Assembly (NCBI RefSeq): GCF_017742835.1
Contig: NZ_CP072392.1
Span: forward strand, 2,092,385-2,156,384
Origin: Aquabacter sp. L1I39
GTDB taxonomy: Bacteria; Pseudomonadota; Alphaproteobacteria; Rhizobiales; Xanthobacteraceae
Reading direction: 5' to 3'
Length of the DNA: 64,000 nucleotides
Below the pieces are notes generated by a model, which made no database searches, had not been told where the DNA came from, and saw only the letters and a list, made by a program, of their open reading frames with translations. Shown here piece by piece: positions 1 to 9,254 of the stretch. Position 1 is the first letter of the stretch. Each line of letters opens with the position of its first letter. The translations under genes were made by a program, and so were the position numbers.

Positions 1-1
1 T

Positions 2-310
2 ATCGGCCCCGATCCGGGTGACGACCGTCCCGTGCGCGAGGTGGCGCAGGCCATGGCGCAAGCCCTTGGAGCAGGACGCATCGACATCGAGACACAGCCT
101 CACGCGCCGCACGAGGCGCGCCTGTTGCGGCTCGACTGCGCCAAGGCCAAGTCCCAGCTGGGGTGGCATCCGCGCCTGCGCTTTGCCGACGCCATCCGCC
201 TCACCGCCGACTGGTATGCCGCCTGGCACCGGGGCGCGGACATGGAGGCGATGACGCACGCGCAGATCGATGCCTATGCCGCCGCCCTGGAGGCACCGGC
301 CTTCGGGTGA
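2..310 (+). CDS. rfbG: CDP-glucose 4,6-dehydratase, C-terminal end (5' partial)
   Basis: This is the last ~102 codons of a gene that starts before the window. The frame is open from base 2 and ends in TGA at 308-310. The segment GPDPGDDRPV, a later LDCAKAKSQLGWHP stretch and the ending WYAAWHRGADM resemble the C-terminus of CDP-glucose 4,6-dehydratases. These are short-chain dehydrogenase-fold enzymes that convert CDP-glucose to CDP-4-keto-6-deoxyglucose for O-antigen or other surface sugars. The Rossmann domain and catalytic Tyr/Lys lie outside the window, so another NDP-sugar epimerase/dehydratase of the same fold is possible. It runs toward the convergent NUDIX gene, with a strong hairpin between them. 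Confidence 0.7.
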   Translation: MGPDPGDDRPVREVAQAMAQALGAGRIDIETQPHAPHEARLLRLDCAKAKSQLGWHPRLRFADAIRLTADWYAAWHRGADMEAMTHAQIDAYAAALEAPAFG

Positions 311-373
311 GGCGCGGCCGTCCGGCATCTGGTCGGTGAAGCGCCCCCCATCACTTTGAAAGACACGGATTCA

Positions 374-412
374 CCGAGCAGACGGGATCGCATGGCGATC
401 CCGTCTGCTCGG
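374..412. terminator. Perfect 17-bp inverted repeat between convergent genes
   Basis: Bases 374-390 are exactly complementary to 396-412 around the loop CATGG. The hairpin lies between the stop of the dehydratase gene (+) and the stop of the NUDIX gene (-), so it probably ends transcription from both sides. There is no clear T-tract. Its flanks (GATTCACC before, GGATGCGGCTCTA after) resemble those of the palindromes near 61.1 kb, so it may belong to a dispersed palindrome family. Confidence 0.6.
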
Positions 413-420
413 ATGCGGCT

Positions 421-1551
421 CTAAATGTCCTCGGATGTGCGCGCGACCGCCTTTTTCTTCGCGGGCGCCTTCTTGCCGGCCGCCGTCTTCGCGGGCGGAC
501 CGCCTTGCGTCGCGGCCTTACCCTTGGGCACCAGCGTTTCGAGGGGCAGGGAGATGTCGCTCTCGCCGGCCATCGCGCCCGCCCCTTCCGGGTCCGGCGC
601 AGCAAGGTTTGGTAGCGCCTTCCCCTTCTTCGCAGCGGCCTTCTTGGCCTGCGATTTCTTCTCTGGCGCCGTCTTGAGCGGGTCCTTCTCGACCGGCGCT
701 TTCTTGACCGGCTCTTTTTTGCCGACTCCATTGTCGGCTTCGGCTTTGTTGACCTCTGTCGTCTTTCCTGCCTGCCCGGCCGGCGCGGCCTCCGCCGTCG
801 CCTTGGCCTTGGCCTTAGGCTCGGCTTTGGCCTTGGCCTTGGACGGGCTTTTCGGCTTCACCTTTCCGGTCGTCTTCGGCTCATCCTTGATCACTTTGGC
901 CGCAACGGCCTTCGCCTCCACAGGCAGCAGTTTCGCCGGGGCGACGGGCGCGCTGTCGTCCGAAAGCGCCTCGCTCTCCTGTTTCGAATCGGTCGCGACC
1001 GGATTCGCGGCCGCCTTTTTGGATGCGGCCGTCTTCGTCGCAGCCTGTTTGGGCGTGGCCTCTGCGGCCTTGGCCTGTGCAAGGGCTTCCTGCTTGGCGC
1101 GCTTTTCGGCGTGGCGCTCCGCCATCAGGGTTCCGAATTCCAGGATCAGGCTCGCCAGTTCCGGCTCCTGCACCACGGAGGCGGCGGTCTCGATGGAGAA
1201 CCAGAAGCCGACGCGCTGCGAGCGCTCGGGCCACTTCTTCAGATAGCGCTTCACCTTCATGGGGAAGACCATCACGTCGCACAGCACGGAGCGGGTGGCG
1301 GACAGGCGTTTGTCGTAGCGATAGATGCCGAGGGGCGTGCTGGCGATGGAGCCGAGAAGACCGGCTTCCTCATAGGCTTCGCGCGCCGCCGCCTTGTGCG
1401 GGGGGATGCCCTTCATGGGCCAGCCCTTGGGGATCACCCAGCGACGTGTCTCGCGCGACGTCACAAGGCGCAACTGCACCTCGCCATCCTGCCGAACGCG
1501 ATAGGGCAAAGCCGCATATTGGACGCGGTATGTGCCGTTGGTGTCCGCCAT
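421..1551 (-). CDS. NUDIX hydrolase with long Lys/Ala-rich C-terminal tail
   Basis: 376 residues. Residues ~8-140 are a NUDIX domain. The Nudix box reads PKGWPMKG...AAAREAYEEAGL, typical of the alphaproteobacterial family, but Ile replaces the first Glu of the GX5EX7REUXEEXGU consensus. The REAYEEAGL metal-binding part is intact. The substrate is unknown; diphosphoinositol polyphosphate or Nudix-type nucleotide hydrolysis would be usual guesses. Residues ~150-376 are low complexity, dominated by Lys, Ala, Pro and Glu with KKAAA, PKAKAKA and KKAPAKKK-like repeats, resembling histone H1 or nucleoid-protein tails. Most family members end after ~150 residues. The tail suggests nucleic-acid or polyanion binding, which is inference. 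The start is the ATG at 1551, giving MADTNGTYRVQYAALPYR. Confidence 0.85.
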   Translation of the reverse strand: MADTNGTYRVQYAALPYRVRQDGEVQLRLVTSRETRRWVIPKGWPMKGIPPHKAAAREAYEEAGLLGSIASTPLGIYRYDKRLSATRSVLCDVMVFPMKVKRYLKKWPERSQRVGFWFSIETAASVVQEPELASLILEFGTLMAERHAEKRAKQEALAQAKAAEATPKQAATKTAASKKAAANPVATDSKQESEALSDDSAPVAPAKLLPVEAKAVAAKVIKDEPKTTGKVKPKSPSKAKAKAEPKAKAKATAEAAPAGQAGKTTEVNKAEADNGVGKKEPVKKAPVEKDPLKTAPEKKSQAKKAAAKKGKALPNLAAPDPEGAGAMAGESDISLPLETLVPKGKAATQGGPPAKTAAGKKAPAKKKAVARTSEDI

Positions 1552-1710
1552 GCCGCGAATCCCGAACCCACCTCTTCTAGGCGCGCAATATCACCTAAGG
1601 GCGCGGCACGATCATGTCGTGGCGGAAAAATATGCAGTCCCAGCGATTGAAAAATGCAAAGGCGACGCCATCCGGGGCGAGGACCAAGTCCCCTCCCCGG
1701 CCGGCGTGGC

Positions 1711-2766
1711 TCAGAGCGCAGTCAGGTCGCTCTGAATGCCCTTGGAGAGCGGCGCGCCGTCATCGAAGGGGGCGAGGGTGTCGATCACCATCTGCCGGTA
1801 GCGCGGCAGGCCCTTATATTCCTGGATGGCGGGGTGAAGGTCGCGCAGCACCCGGTGCAGGCGCTTGCGCCATTTGGGCACGCGGGAGAGCTCCGCCACG
1901 CTGGCCAGATAGCAGCGGATGCCGAACAGGATGGCGTTGGAACGCGGCAGGCGGAACAGGGTCTGCAATTCCACCCGCAGATGCACCTTTTCGGCGACGT
2001 TCTCCGGCGTGATGGTGGTGCGGTCCGGCCCCCAGACGGGGTAGTTTTCCGGCGAGGTGTCGAGGCGCGGATTGATGGTCATGGTCCAGTTGAGCCGCCG
2101 CACCGGCTGGCCATATTGCAGGCGCAGCAGGTATTTCAACGCGCGGTCGAACACCCCCTTCTCATGGGCGAGCGGCACCGGACCGTGCCATTCGTGGAAG
2201 CTCATGCCGATGTCGAATTCCAGCGACCAGTCGGCCTGCGTGGTGACCATGCCGCCATCCACATAGAGATTGTCCTCGCGCTGGTCCTGCAGCGTGAAGT
2301 CCCCTTGGGCCTGGCGGGTGATGTATTCGAACGGCGGGCACGGCAGGGTGTCGGCCTTGCCGAAGGTGAAGGTCTGCTGGATCGAGAGCGGCTTGTTCAC
2401 CCAGGTCCAGAGGTCGCCATCCTTGGAGAGGGAGAAGAGGTCGGGATAATCCGCCGCCAGGCTCTCCATGATCAGTTCCAGCGTGTCCCACTGGGCCAGT
2501 TCCATATGGGGCAGCACCTGGCAGCGCTTGGGGTCCTCGGCGAGCACGAGCGCCCGCTCCCGGCACTCGGCCACATAATGCTCGTCCACATCGAACGCCG
2601 CCTGGAAGGCGGCGGTGGGGCCGCCGCGCACATGGGGCTCGATGTTCACCGAATACATGTATTCGTCTTCGGGGAAGGGAAAGGGAAAGCGCAGGATGCC
2701 GGCATCGGAGTTCCGATAGGTGAAATCCTTGCGGAAGGTCTCGTCCGGCTTGAATTGCAGGGTCAT
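1711..2766 (-). CDS. dmmC: Heme-dependent oxidative N-demethylase (DUF3445), dimethylamine monooxygenase subunit
   Basis: 351 residues, full length for the DUF3445/HdmA family. Members bind heme and form the oxygenase part of bacterial dimethylamine monooxygenase, converting dimethylamine to methylamine plus formaldehyde. Family-like segments include FRFPFPFPED near residue 27, a Trp-rich centre (DLWTWVNKPLSIQQTF) and the basic end LSRVPKWRKRLHRVL. The gene follows the ferredoxin-reductase subunit (2823-3779) after a 56-base gap on the same strand, the expected partner order. The start at 2766 gives MTLQFKPDETF. The function is well supported by family plus neighbours. Which subunit letter belongs to which protein is less certain. 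Confidence 0.82.
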   Translation of the reverse strand: MTLQFKPDETFRKDFTYRNSDAGILRFPFPFPEDEYMYSVNIEPHVRGGPTAAFQAAFDVDEHYVAECRERALVLAEDPKRCQVLPHMELAQWDTLELIMESLAADYPDLFSLSKDGDLWTWVNKPLSIQQTFTFGKADTLPCPPFEYITRQAQGDFTLQDQREDNLYVDGGMVTTQADWSLEFDIGMSFHEWHGPVPLAHEKGVFDRALKYLLRLQYGQPVRRLNWTMTINPRLDTSPENYPVWGPDRTTITPENVAEKVHLRVELQTLFRLPRSNAILFGIRCYLASVAELSRVPKWRKRLHRVLRDLHPAIQEYKGLPRYRQMVIDTLAPFDDGAPLSKGIQSDLTAL

Positions 2767-2822
2767 GGCCACATCCTCGGCAATGGCTGTCCGCCGCCCG
2801 GGCGCGGGCGGCGAAAAAGGGA

Positions 2823-3779
2823 TCACAGATCGAGCACGAGCCGGGCGCCACGGGCGCGCGAGACGCACAGCATGATGGCGCCCTGGGACGCCTTCTCCTC
2901 GGCGGAGAGAAAGTCGTCGCGATGCTCCACCTCGCCTTCCAGCACGCTGACCTTGCACTCGCCGCAGGCCCCGCCCCGGCACAGGCACGGCGCATCGATG
3001 CCGGCGGCTTCCACCGCCTCCAGGAGCGACTGGGTCTCGCCCACCTCCACCTCGATGCCGGAGCGCGCCAGCATCGCCTTGAAGGGCAGGCCGCCGGAGT
3101 TTTCGCCGAAGCTCTCCTTGTGGATCTTGCCGGCGGGCCAGCCCAGCGCCGACGCCGTGGTGGCCACCGCCTCCATCAGCGTACGGGGGCCGCACGTATA
3201 GACATGGGTGCCGAGCGGCTGGCGGGCGAGGATGCCGGCGAGGTCAAAGCGCGCCCGCCCGGTGCCGTGCACCAGGATCTCGCCCGCCTCGCCATAGGGC
3301 GCGAGCAAGGCCTCGAACACGCCGGCCTCCTCCGGGGCGCACAATTGGTGCATCTCGAACTTCAGGCCCCGCGCCTTCAGGAGGTGGAGATGGGACAGAA
3401 GCGGCGTGATGCCGATGCCGCCGCCGATCAAGAGGTGCTTCCTCGCCTTGGCCTGGAGCGGGAACAGGTTCACCGGATAGCCGATGTCGATCACGTCCCC
3501 TTCCCGCGCCTGCTGGTGCAGGAAGGCCGAGCCGCCGCGCGACTGGGCGACGCGGCGCACGATGATCTCGTAGCGGTCCCGCGCCGCAGCGGGCGAGACC
3601 AGGGAATAGGCGTTCTTCATCACCCGCCCGCCGTCGCGCAAGGTGAGCAGGATATGGGCGCCCGGCGCCGGGGTGGGCAATTCGCCGCCATGGGCCGGCT
3701 CCAGCGCGAAGCGCTTCAGGCTCGCGCCCAAGGGCTCGATCTCGCGGATGCGGACGGACAGAGTGGGGGCGGCGGTCAT
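2823..3779 (-). CDS. dmmB: PDR/VanB-type oxidoreductase, dimethylamine monooxygenase reductase subunit
   Basis: 318 residues in the phthalate-dioxygenase-reductase layout. An N-terminal FAD/FMN-binding barrel (residues ~5-105) is followed by a NAD(P)H domain (LIGGGIGITPLLSH ~117-130; YTCGPRTLM ~196-204). The C-terminal plant-type [2Fe-2S] ferredoxin domain has CLCRGGACGEC and a last Cys in MLCVS. It should pass electrons from NAD(P)H through flavin and the iron-sulfur centre to the heme demethylase. The start ATG overlaps the stop of the upstream gene (ATGA), so the two are translationally coupled. VanB-like reductases serve many oxygenases; the neighbours make the methylamine role likely. 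Confidence 0.85.
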   Translation of the reverse strand: MTAAPTLSVRIREIEPLGASLKRFALEPAHGGELPTPAPGAHILLTLRDGGRVMKNAYSLVSPAAARDRYEIIVRRVAQSRGGSAFLHQQAREGDVIDIGYPVNLFPLQAKARKHLLIGGGIGITPLLSHLHLLKARGLKFEMHQLCAPEEAGVFEALLAPYGEAGEILVHGTGRARFDLAGILARQPLGTHVYTCGPRTLMEAVATTASALGWPAGKIHKESFGENSGGLPFKAMLARSGIEVEVGETQSLLEAVEAAGIDAPCLCRGGACGECKVSVLEGEVEHRDDFLSAEEKASQGAIMLCVSRARGARLVLDL

Positions 3780-4363
3780 GCGTAGAGCTCCTCGGCGGCC
3801 GGCACGTCGCCGGGGGCTTCGGCATCCACCTGGACGCCCATGAAGGCGGACAGGCGGCGGGAAAAGTGGTCGCGGACGAACAGACTGGCACCGCAGCCCG
3901 AGCAGGTGACGATGGAGGTGGTCACCTTCTCCGTCACCGCCCGGCAATGGACGCAGAAGATCCGCCGCGCCTTGGTGCCGGAATGGGTGAAGCGCATTTC
4001 CTGGGGGCTGAGGCCGGCCTTCTCGCCCACCCCATAGACGTCCCACAGGAAGTCCTCGGGTCCCACCGCATAAAGGCGCAGCCCCATGGTCTCGCGGGCG
4101 AGCCGCTCTTCCAAAGCGGAGAAAAGATGGGCCGGGGAGCGGAAGGCCCGCACCGTGCCCGCCGCTTCCTCCGTGATGGCGGAGGGCGGAAGGGCGGACT
4201 TGCGGACCACCGTCCAGACCTCGAAGGCGGAGGGCGCAAAGCCCTCCGCCACCGCGTCCGAGGGGACGTCCTCGCTCGGCACCACCAGGAGGTGGTGCCG
4301 GCCCGCCGGATCGATCTCCAACGGCTGGTAGCGGGGACGGCTCTTGATGCCTTGGTCGGTCAT
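3776..4363 (-). CDS. dmmA: DmmA-family dimethylamine monooxygenase subunit
   Basis: 195 residues. The N-terminal two thirds has no familiar fold by eye. The C-terminal part has two CxxC pairs (CVHC near residue 143 and CSGC near 160), which look like a zinc-ribbon or rubredoxin-like metal site, then RDHFSRRLSAFMGV. Small proteins of this kind accompany the heme demethylase and VanB-type reductase in dimethylamine monooxygenase operons. A ribosome-binding site (GGAGGATCG) precedes the ATG at 4363. It follows the APC permease by 11 bases and overlaps dmmB by 4 bases. The family assignment is from memory of the DmmA family; a structural or assembly role is inference. Confidence 0.72.
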   Translation of the reverse strand: MTDQGIKSRPRYQPLEIDPAGRHHLLVVPSEDVPSDAVAEGFAPSAFEVWTVVRKSALPPSAITEEAAGTVRAFRSPAHLFSALEERLARETMGLRLYAVGPEDFLWDVYGVGEKAGLSPQEMRFTHSGTKARRIFCVHCRAVTEKVTTSIVTCSGCGASLFVRDHFSRRLSAFMGVQVDAEAPGDVPAAEELYA

Positions 4364-4374
4364 CGATCCTCCGT

Positions 4375-6057
4375 TCAGTAGACGGCCACGAGGCGCGCGA
4401 TGATCACCACCGCGGCGCCCGCGGCGAGAGCGAGGTAGGGCAGCAGTCCCGCCCGCGTGGATGCTCCGGCCTCCTGGCGCAGGTGCATGTCCTCCATCAT
4501 GGCCGCCGGGAAACGGCCCTTGTCAGTGACATAATGGCGGAAGCAGAAGACCGGGATGATGAGCGCCGAGCAGATGATGCCGGTCACCAGCGTGCCCGCG
4601 CCCCAGATGTCCGCGCCCATGCCCAGCAGAACCAGATTGACAAAGGACAGCGCCGTGCCGCCCGCCAGCAGCCAGGTGGGGGCCTTGAAGGGGCGATCCC
4701 AGGCCGGACGGTCGATGCGGTGGATCCAGGCGGCGTTCAGGTTCAGGAAGTTGAAGAGGATGTAGCAGACGTTCGAGATGGCGAGCACGAACACATAGTC
4801 GGACATCATGAGCAGGATCAGGTTGAAGCAGAGATCCGTCCACATGGCCTTGGTGGGCGCGCCATTCTCGTTCACATGGCTCAGATACTTGGGCAGCCAG
4901 CCATCGACCGAGGCCTGATAGAGCGTGCGCGAGGACCCCGCCATCGAGGTGACGATGGCCAGCATGAGCGCCAGGATCAGCATCACCACGATGATGTTGT
5001 GCACCACCGGCCCACCCTTGATCATGTCCGCCATGGCGCTTGCAACACCCATGCCGGAATAGATGTCGGCGTTCAGGATGCCGGAATAGACGGCCGGCGT
5101 CACAACCGCGCCCGAGGCGTCCGTCACCGCCGGGGTCACCAGCTGGCCAAGGCCCAGCACGCCCTGGAAGGTGAAGGGCACGATGGTGAAGACGAAGATG
5201 CACAGAAGGCCGGAATAGAGGATGGCCTTGAAGGTGTCGCGGCTGGGATCGCGGAACTCGCGGGTGTAGCAGACGGCGGTCTCGAACCCGTAGGTGGACC
5301 AGGCGGCGATGAAGAGGCCGCCGGCCATGAGCGTGATGCCCGCCATATCCCAGGAACCGGCAATCACCTTGCCCGCCTCATCCTTGGCGAGCGGGGCGAA
5401 GGGGCCGAGATTTGAGGCGAGCACATCGCCGGTGATCAGCGGCACGAGGCCGATCAGGATCAGCGGCAGCAGGGCCACGACACCCAGGATCACCTGCACC
5501 TTGGCGGTCTGGCCGATGCCGCGATGCTGGATGGCGAAGGCCACCAGAAGCAACACCGCGCCCAGGATGAAGGTGGCGTTGATGCGCAGCGCCAGGCCCG
5601 CCTTCAGCCAGGTGAGGTCCACCAGGGTCAGCGTCCAGGTGTTCACCACCGAGTCCGCCGGGAACAGGATGGACAGCACATAGCCCGCCGCCAACCCCGA
5701 GCCGATGGACAGGACCGGCGACCAGGCCAGCCAGTTGCACCAGACCGAGAAGGGCGCCAGCAGCTTGGAATAGCGCACCCAGGCAATGGCCCCATAGACC
5801 GAGGCGCCGCCCGACTTGTGCGGGAACAGGCCGGCAATCTCGGCATAGGAGAAGGCCTGGATGAAGCCGAAGATGATGGACAGGATCCAGACGAACCAAG
5901 CGGGCGCCCCCACCGTGGCGCCGATGGCGCCAATGGAGAACAGCACCAAGGCCGGGACGCCGCTGGCGATCCAGAAGGCCCCGGTCCAACTGATCTTGCG
6001 CTGCAATCCGCCCTCGACCGGGACGGACGCAATGTCCGTAGTGGTGGTGATTGTCAT
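4375..6057 (-). CDS. APC-superfamily permease in the methylamine cluster
   Basis: 560 residues with about 12 hydrophobic segments, as in amino acid/polyamine/organocation permeases. An N-terminal ISWTGAFWIASGVPALVLF and a GLFPHKSGGASVYG segment fit the substrate-binding helices of the fold. It is co-directional with dmmA (11 bases apart), so import of a methylated amine or a methylated amino acid is the natural guess. The family also carries ordinary amino acids. The 269-base gap upstream (6058-6326) is AT-richer than the surroundings and is the likely promoter region for permease-dmmABC. No convincing -35/-10 pair was fixed there. Confidence 0.75.
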   Translation of the reverse strand: MTITTTTDIASVPVEGGLQRKISWTGAFWIASGVPALVLFSIGAIGATVGAPAWFVWILSIIFGFIQAFSYAEIAGLFPHKSGGASVYGAIAWVRYSKLLAPFSVWCNWLAWSPVLSIGSGLAAGYVLSILFPADSVVNTWTLTLVDLTWLKAGLALRINATFILGAVLLLVAFAIQHRGIGQTAKVQVILGVVALLPLILIGLVPLITGDVLASNLGPFAPLAKDEAGKVIAGSWDMAGITLMAGGLFIAAWSTYGFETAVCYTREFRDPSRDTFKAILYSGLLCIFVFTIVPFTFQGVLGLGQLVTPAVTDASGAVVTPAVYSGILNADIYSGMGVASAMADMIKGGPVVHNIIVVMLILALMLAIVTSMAGSSRTLYQASVDGWLPKYLSHVNENGAPTKAMWTDLCFNLILLMMSDYVFVLAISNVCYILFNFLNLNAAWIHRIDRPAWDRPFKAPTWLLAGGTALSFVNLVLLGMGADIWGAGTLVTGIICSALIIPVFCFRHYVTDKGRFPAAMMEDMHLRQEAGASTRAGLLPYLALAAGAAVVIIARLVAVY

Positions 6058-6326
6058 GGATTGTTCCCCTCTTTATGGGAAGGGACTTTCCTACCGAGAA
6101 AATTTGTTGTCAACGAAGATATAAATGTTCCGATAGGTCATGTCGGCATGAATTTTTAGGCAAGACTGCCTCTTTTTCAGCCTTCAAGCAACACTGCGGC
6201 CGAACCTTCTGTATTCAGCAAAATTTTTATTGAACACAACAAAACAAAGTCGACCACGCACCGCTCCATGCGATGCGTGGCAGTTCCATTGCTTTCCCTA
6301 ACGCCAACGCACGCGATCCAAAACCT

Positions 6327-8630
6327 TCAGGCGCGCACCCTCGTCTTCTGCGGGTCGAAATGGGGGAAAGGCACGAGGGTGGCGCCAATGCGCTTCTGGT
6401 GACCGTCCAGCTTGCCGATCTCCACTTCGGTGCCGCCGAGCGACACATCCACCCGGGCAAGCGCGATGTTCTGCTTGAGGATGGGGGACTTGGTGGCGGA
6501 GGTGACGACGCCCACCTGGGCGCGGCCTACATAAAGCGGGTCGCCATGGCCCACATCCTCATTGGACGAGACGACGAGGCCCACCATCTTGCGCGCCGGA
6601 TTGGCCTTGCGGCGGGCGAGCGCCTCGCGGCCGACGAAATCCTCGTCCTTATTGGCCACCGCAAAGCCGATGCCGGCCTCGAAGGGGTCGGTCTGGTCGC
6701 AGAAATCATAGCCCGCGAAGACAAGCCCCGCCTCGATGCGCAGCATATCGAGTGCGGTGAGACCGAGCGGGGTCAGCCCCTTGGGCGCGCCGGCCGCCCA
6801 CACCGCGTCCCACAGGGCGACGCCATCTTTCGGGTGGCACCAGATCTCAAAGCCCAGCTCCCCCGTATAGCCGGTGCGCGAGACCACCAGCGCCGGCCCC
6901 TGCGGCCCGCCGAGGCGGCCCACGGCGAAGCGGAACCATTTCAGCTCGGAAATGGAGGGCTGCACCGCCGAGGTCCAGATCACGTCGGCGAGGATCTCCC
7001 GGCTGAGCGGCCCCTGCACGGCGATGTTGTGGAGCTGGTCGGTGGAGGATTTCACCCACACCTTCAGGCCCCATTCCGCCGCCTTGGTGCGCAACCACAC
7101 GCCGGTGAATTCCTCCCCGCACACCACCCGGAAATTGGCCGGGCCGAGGCGGAAAACGGTGGCATCGTCGATCATGCCGCCATGGTCGTAGCAGAGCGCC
7201 GTATAGACCACCTGCCCCACCGCCAGCTTTCGGATGTCGCGGGTCACCGTGCGCTGAAGCAGCACCTCGGCGTCCGGGCCGGTCACCTCGAACTTGCGCA
7301 GAGGCGAGAGGTCCATGACCGCCGCCTTCTCCCGGCAGGCCCAGTATTCGGCGATGGGTCCCGCCCCGGTGAAGCAGGTGGGCAGCCAGAAGCCGCGATA
7401 TTCCACGAAGTTGCGGGTAAGCGCGGCAAGGCGCGGATGGAAGGCGCTCTCGCGGGTGAGGCGCGGTTCGGCGTCGGGTGTCATGCGGAACGCAATTCCC
7501 TTGGAGATGGTCTCAGCCCCGTCATAGACCCGCACATGAATGTCGGTGGGGTCCCAGCCATTGGCCGGATCGATGTCATCGGCGCAGGAGGAGGTGGCGC
7601 AGACGAGGTCGGTGAGGGCACGCAGCAGCACATAGTCGCCGGGGCGCGACCAGGGCTCGTCCATGGTCAGCGCGTTCGAGCCCTCGATGCAGGTGTTGTA
7701 GAAGAAGTTGATGGCCGGCCAGCCGCGCCGCTCGCGAATGCCATAGGGCTTGAGCACCGCGTTGAAATTGTCCGAGCAATTGGCATGGCCGGGATAGCCC
7801 ATGTCCTCGTAATATTTGGCCGAGCAGGCCAGCGCGAAGGTATCGTGGCGGCCCACCGTGTCGCGCACCACTTCAACCAATGCCACCTGCCGCTCGTCGA
7901 AATATTTCGAGTGCAGCCCCGGCCCCGGATAGGCCGCGCCCATCAGAGTGCGGGTGGTGGTGGCGTCGAGGCCATATTCGACCCCCTCCTCCAAAGCGGC
8001 GGCATCGAAGGCGAGGAAATCCGAGCATTGCCGGCCTTCCACGTCGATGATCTGGATATAGTCGCCCGCCTTCACCCGGAAGGCGCGGGCCTGCGCGGCA
8101 GGAATGCGCAGGTCCAGCGTCACGGCGCCGAGCGGCGGCGGCAGATCCGGCGCGCCGGCGGCGCGGGTGACTTCCACCTCCAGGTCCGTAGGCGGGGCCT
8201 GCTCGTCCGGCGCCATGAGGGGGCCGGCGGCGGCCACGAAGACCAGGAGGTCGGTGGCCGCGGTGAAGCGGGCGGACTGGCCGGCACGATCGCCCTCGGC
8301 AAACAGCACGCGGGCGGTGGCGGTCTTCGACAGGCCCGCCGCGTCCGTCCGCCGCGCGGCGGCCCGGCCCTGTTCGCCGGAGCTGGCGAGCACATCGCCG
8401 AGGACGAGGCCCTCGGGTAGGCCGGCAAGGCCGAGGCTTTCTGGCGCGGGCGCTCCGGTGCCGTCGAAGACGAAAAGATGCGCCGGCTGGAGCCCTTCGG
8501 GATCGGTGACGGAAAGGGTGTCGCCGAGGCGCAGCTGGAAGGCCACGCAATCCCCCCCATGCACCCGCATGCGCTCCGGCAGGCGGGCGCGGACGGGGCC
8601 GGCGGGGACGAAATCGGTGGGCGCGTCCAT
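6327..8630 (-). CDS. tdm: DUF1989-GcvT protein, trimethylamine N-oxide demethylase-like
   Basis: 767 residues in two parts. The N-terminal half (to ~390) is DUF1989-like, with Cys in GRQCSDFLAF (~202) and Cys at ~269, ~285 and ~349 that are candidate zinc ligands. The C-terminal half (~395-767) is a GcvT aminomethyltransferase domain that binds tetrahydrofolate. This architecture and length are those of Tdm, which cleaves TMAO to dimethylamine and formaldehyde. Dimethylamine is the substrate of the dmm products downstream. ATG 8630 follows a GAGGA site; a TTG at 8636 is an alternative. It lies 9 bases after the flavin reductase gene. A related tetrahydrofolate-dependent demethylase with another N-methyl substrate is possible. 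Confidence 0.72.
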   Translation of the reverse strand: MDAPTDFVPAGPVRARLPERMRVHGGDCVAFQLRLGDTLSVTDPEGLQPAHLFVFDGTGAPAPESLGLAGLPEGLVLGDVLASSGEQGRAAARRTDAAGLSKTATARVLFAEGDRAGQSARFTAATDLLVFVAAAGPLMAPDEQAPPTDLEVEVTRAAGAPDLPPPLGAVTLDLRIPAAQARAFRVKAGDYIQIIDVEGRQCSDFLAFDAAALEEGVEYGLDATTTRTLMGAAYPGPGLHSKYFDERQVALVEVVRDTVGRHDTFALACSAKYYEDMGYPGHANCSDNFNAVLKPYGIRERRGWPAINFFYNTCIEGSNALTMDEPWSRPGDYVLLRALTDLVCATSSCADDIDPANGWDPTDIHVRVYDGAETISKGIAFRMTPDAEPRLTRESAFHPRLAALTRNFVEYRGFWLPTCFTGAGPIAEYWACREKAAVMDLSPLRKFEVTGPDAEVLLQRTVTRDIRKLAVGQVVYTALCYDHGGMIDDATVFRLGPANFRVVCGEEFTGVWLRTKAAEWGLKVWVKSSTDQLHNIAVQGPLSREILADVIWTSAVQPSISELKWFRFAVGRLGGPQGPALVVSRTGYTGELGFEIWCHPKDGVALWDAVWAAGAPKGLTPLGLTALDMLRIEAGLVFAGYDFCDQTDPFEAGIGFAVANKDEDFVGREALARRKANPARKMVGLVVSSNEDVGHGDPLYVGRAQVGVVTSATKSPILKQNIALARVDVSLGGTEVEIGKLDGHQKRIGATLVPFPHFDPQKTRVRA

Positions 8631-8639
8631 GGGCAATCC

Positions 8640-9143
8640 TCAGGCCGACCGGGCGAGGCTGCGATAGCCGCCGCGATAATAAAGGAGGGGATCGCCCTCC
8701 CCTTCCACATGCAGGTGAACCACGCGGCCGACGAAGATCACATGGTCACCGCCGTCATATTCCGCGTAAGGCAGGCACTCGAAGCAGGCGAGCATGGGAT
8801 CGAGCACCGGCGCCCCGCTCACGCCCCGCCGCAGCATGAGGTCGGCGAACTTGTCGGCGCCGGCGCGGGCGAAGCGGTTGGAAATGGCCTCCTGGCCTTC
8901 CATCAGCACATTGATGGCATAGGCCGGCGCGCGCTGGAGGCGGGAGAGCGAATAGAGCGACCGCGCCATGGAGAACAGCACCAAAGGCGGATCGAGGGAA
9001 ACGGAGGAAAAGGAATTGACGGTGACGCCCACCGGGCCGTCCTCGTCATGGGCCAGCACCACCGCGATACCGGTGGCGAAGCGGCCCATCGCATTGCGCA
9101 ATTCGCGCGGATCGAAGCGGGCGTCGAGATCGAGCGTGGTCAT
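8640..9143 (-). CDS. Flavin reductase (FMN-binding split-barrel)
   Basis: 167 residues from the ATG at 9143 (MTTLDLDARFDPRELRNAMG), preceded by AGGG. An ATG at 9164 would add 7 residues. Segments MGRFATGIAVV, GVTVNSFSSVSLDPPLVLF and YAINVLMEGQ are typical of the short-chain flavin reductases (HpaC/DszD type). These make reduced flavin for a partner monooxygenase. The partner is probably the ACAD-fold protein directly upstream (9255-10658), 111 bases away on the same strand, since no other flavin monooxygenase is nearby. Confidence 0.85.
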   Translation of the reverse strand: MTTLDLDARFDPRELRNAMGRFATGIAVVLAHDEDGPVGVTVNSFSSVSLDPPLVLFSMARSLYSLSRLQRAPAYAINVLMEGQEAISNRFARAGADKFADLMLRRGVSGAPVLDPMLACFECLPYAEYDGGDHVIFVGRVVHLHVEGEGDPLLYYRGGYRSLARSA

Positions 9144-9254
9144 GGGCGCACCCTGTGGCGGCATCCTGTGGCGCTTCTACCTGTGAGGCGCCGGCGCGGA
9201 CGATGATCGCCCGCGCCGGCCGCGCCCCATTGGGGGCGAGACGAGGACGGGCCG

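Noticed and set aside
600..1080. Repetitive DNA resembling a tandem repeat or CRISPR-like array
   Set aside because: It is Lys/Ala codon repetition inside the NUDIX tail; units are irregular and there are no spacers.
6150..6185. Hairpin AGGCA-AGAC-TGCCT with T-run as a terminator
   Set aside because: The T-run follows the hairpin only on the plus strand, while both flanking genes are on the minus strand.
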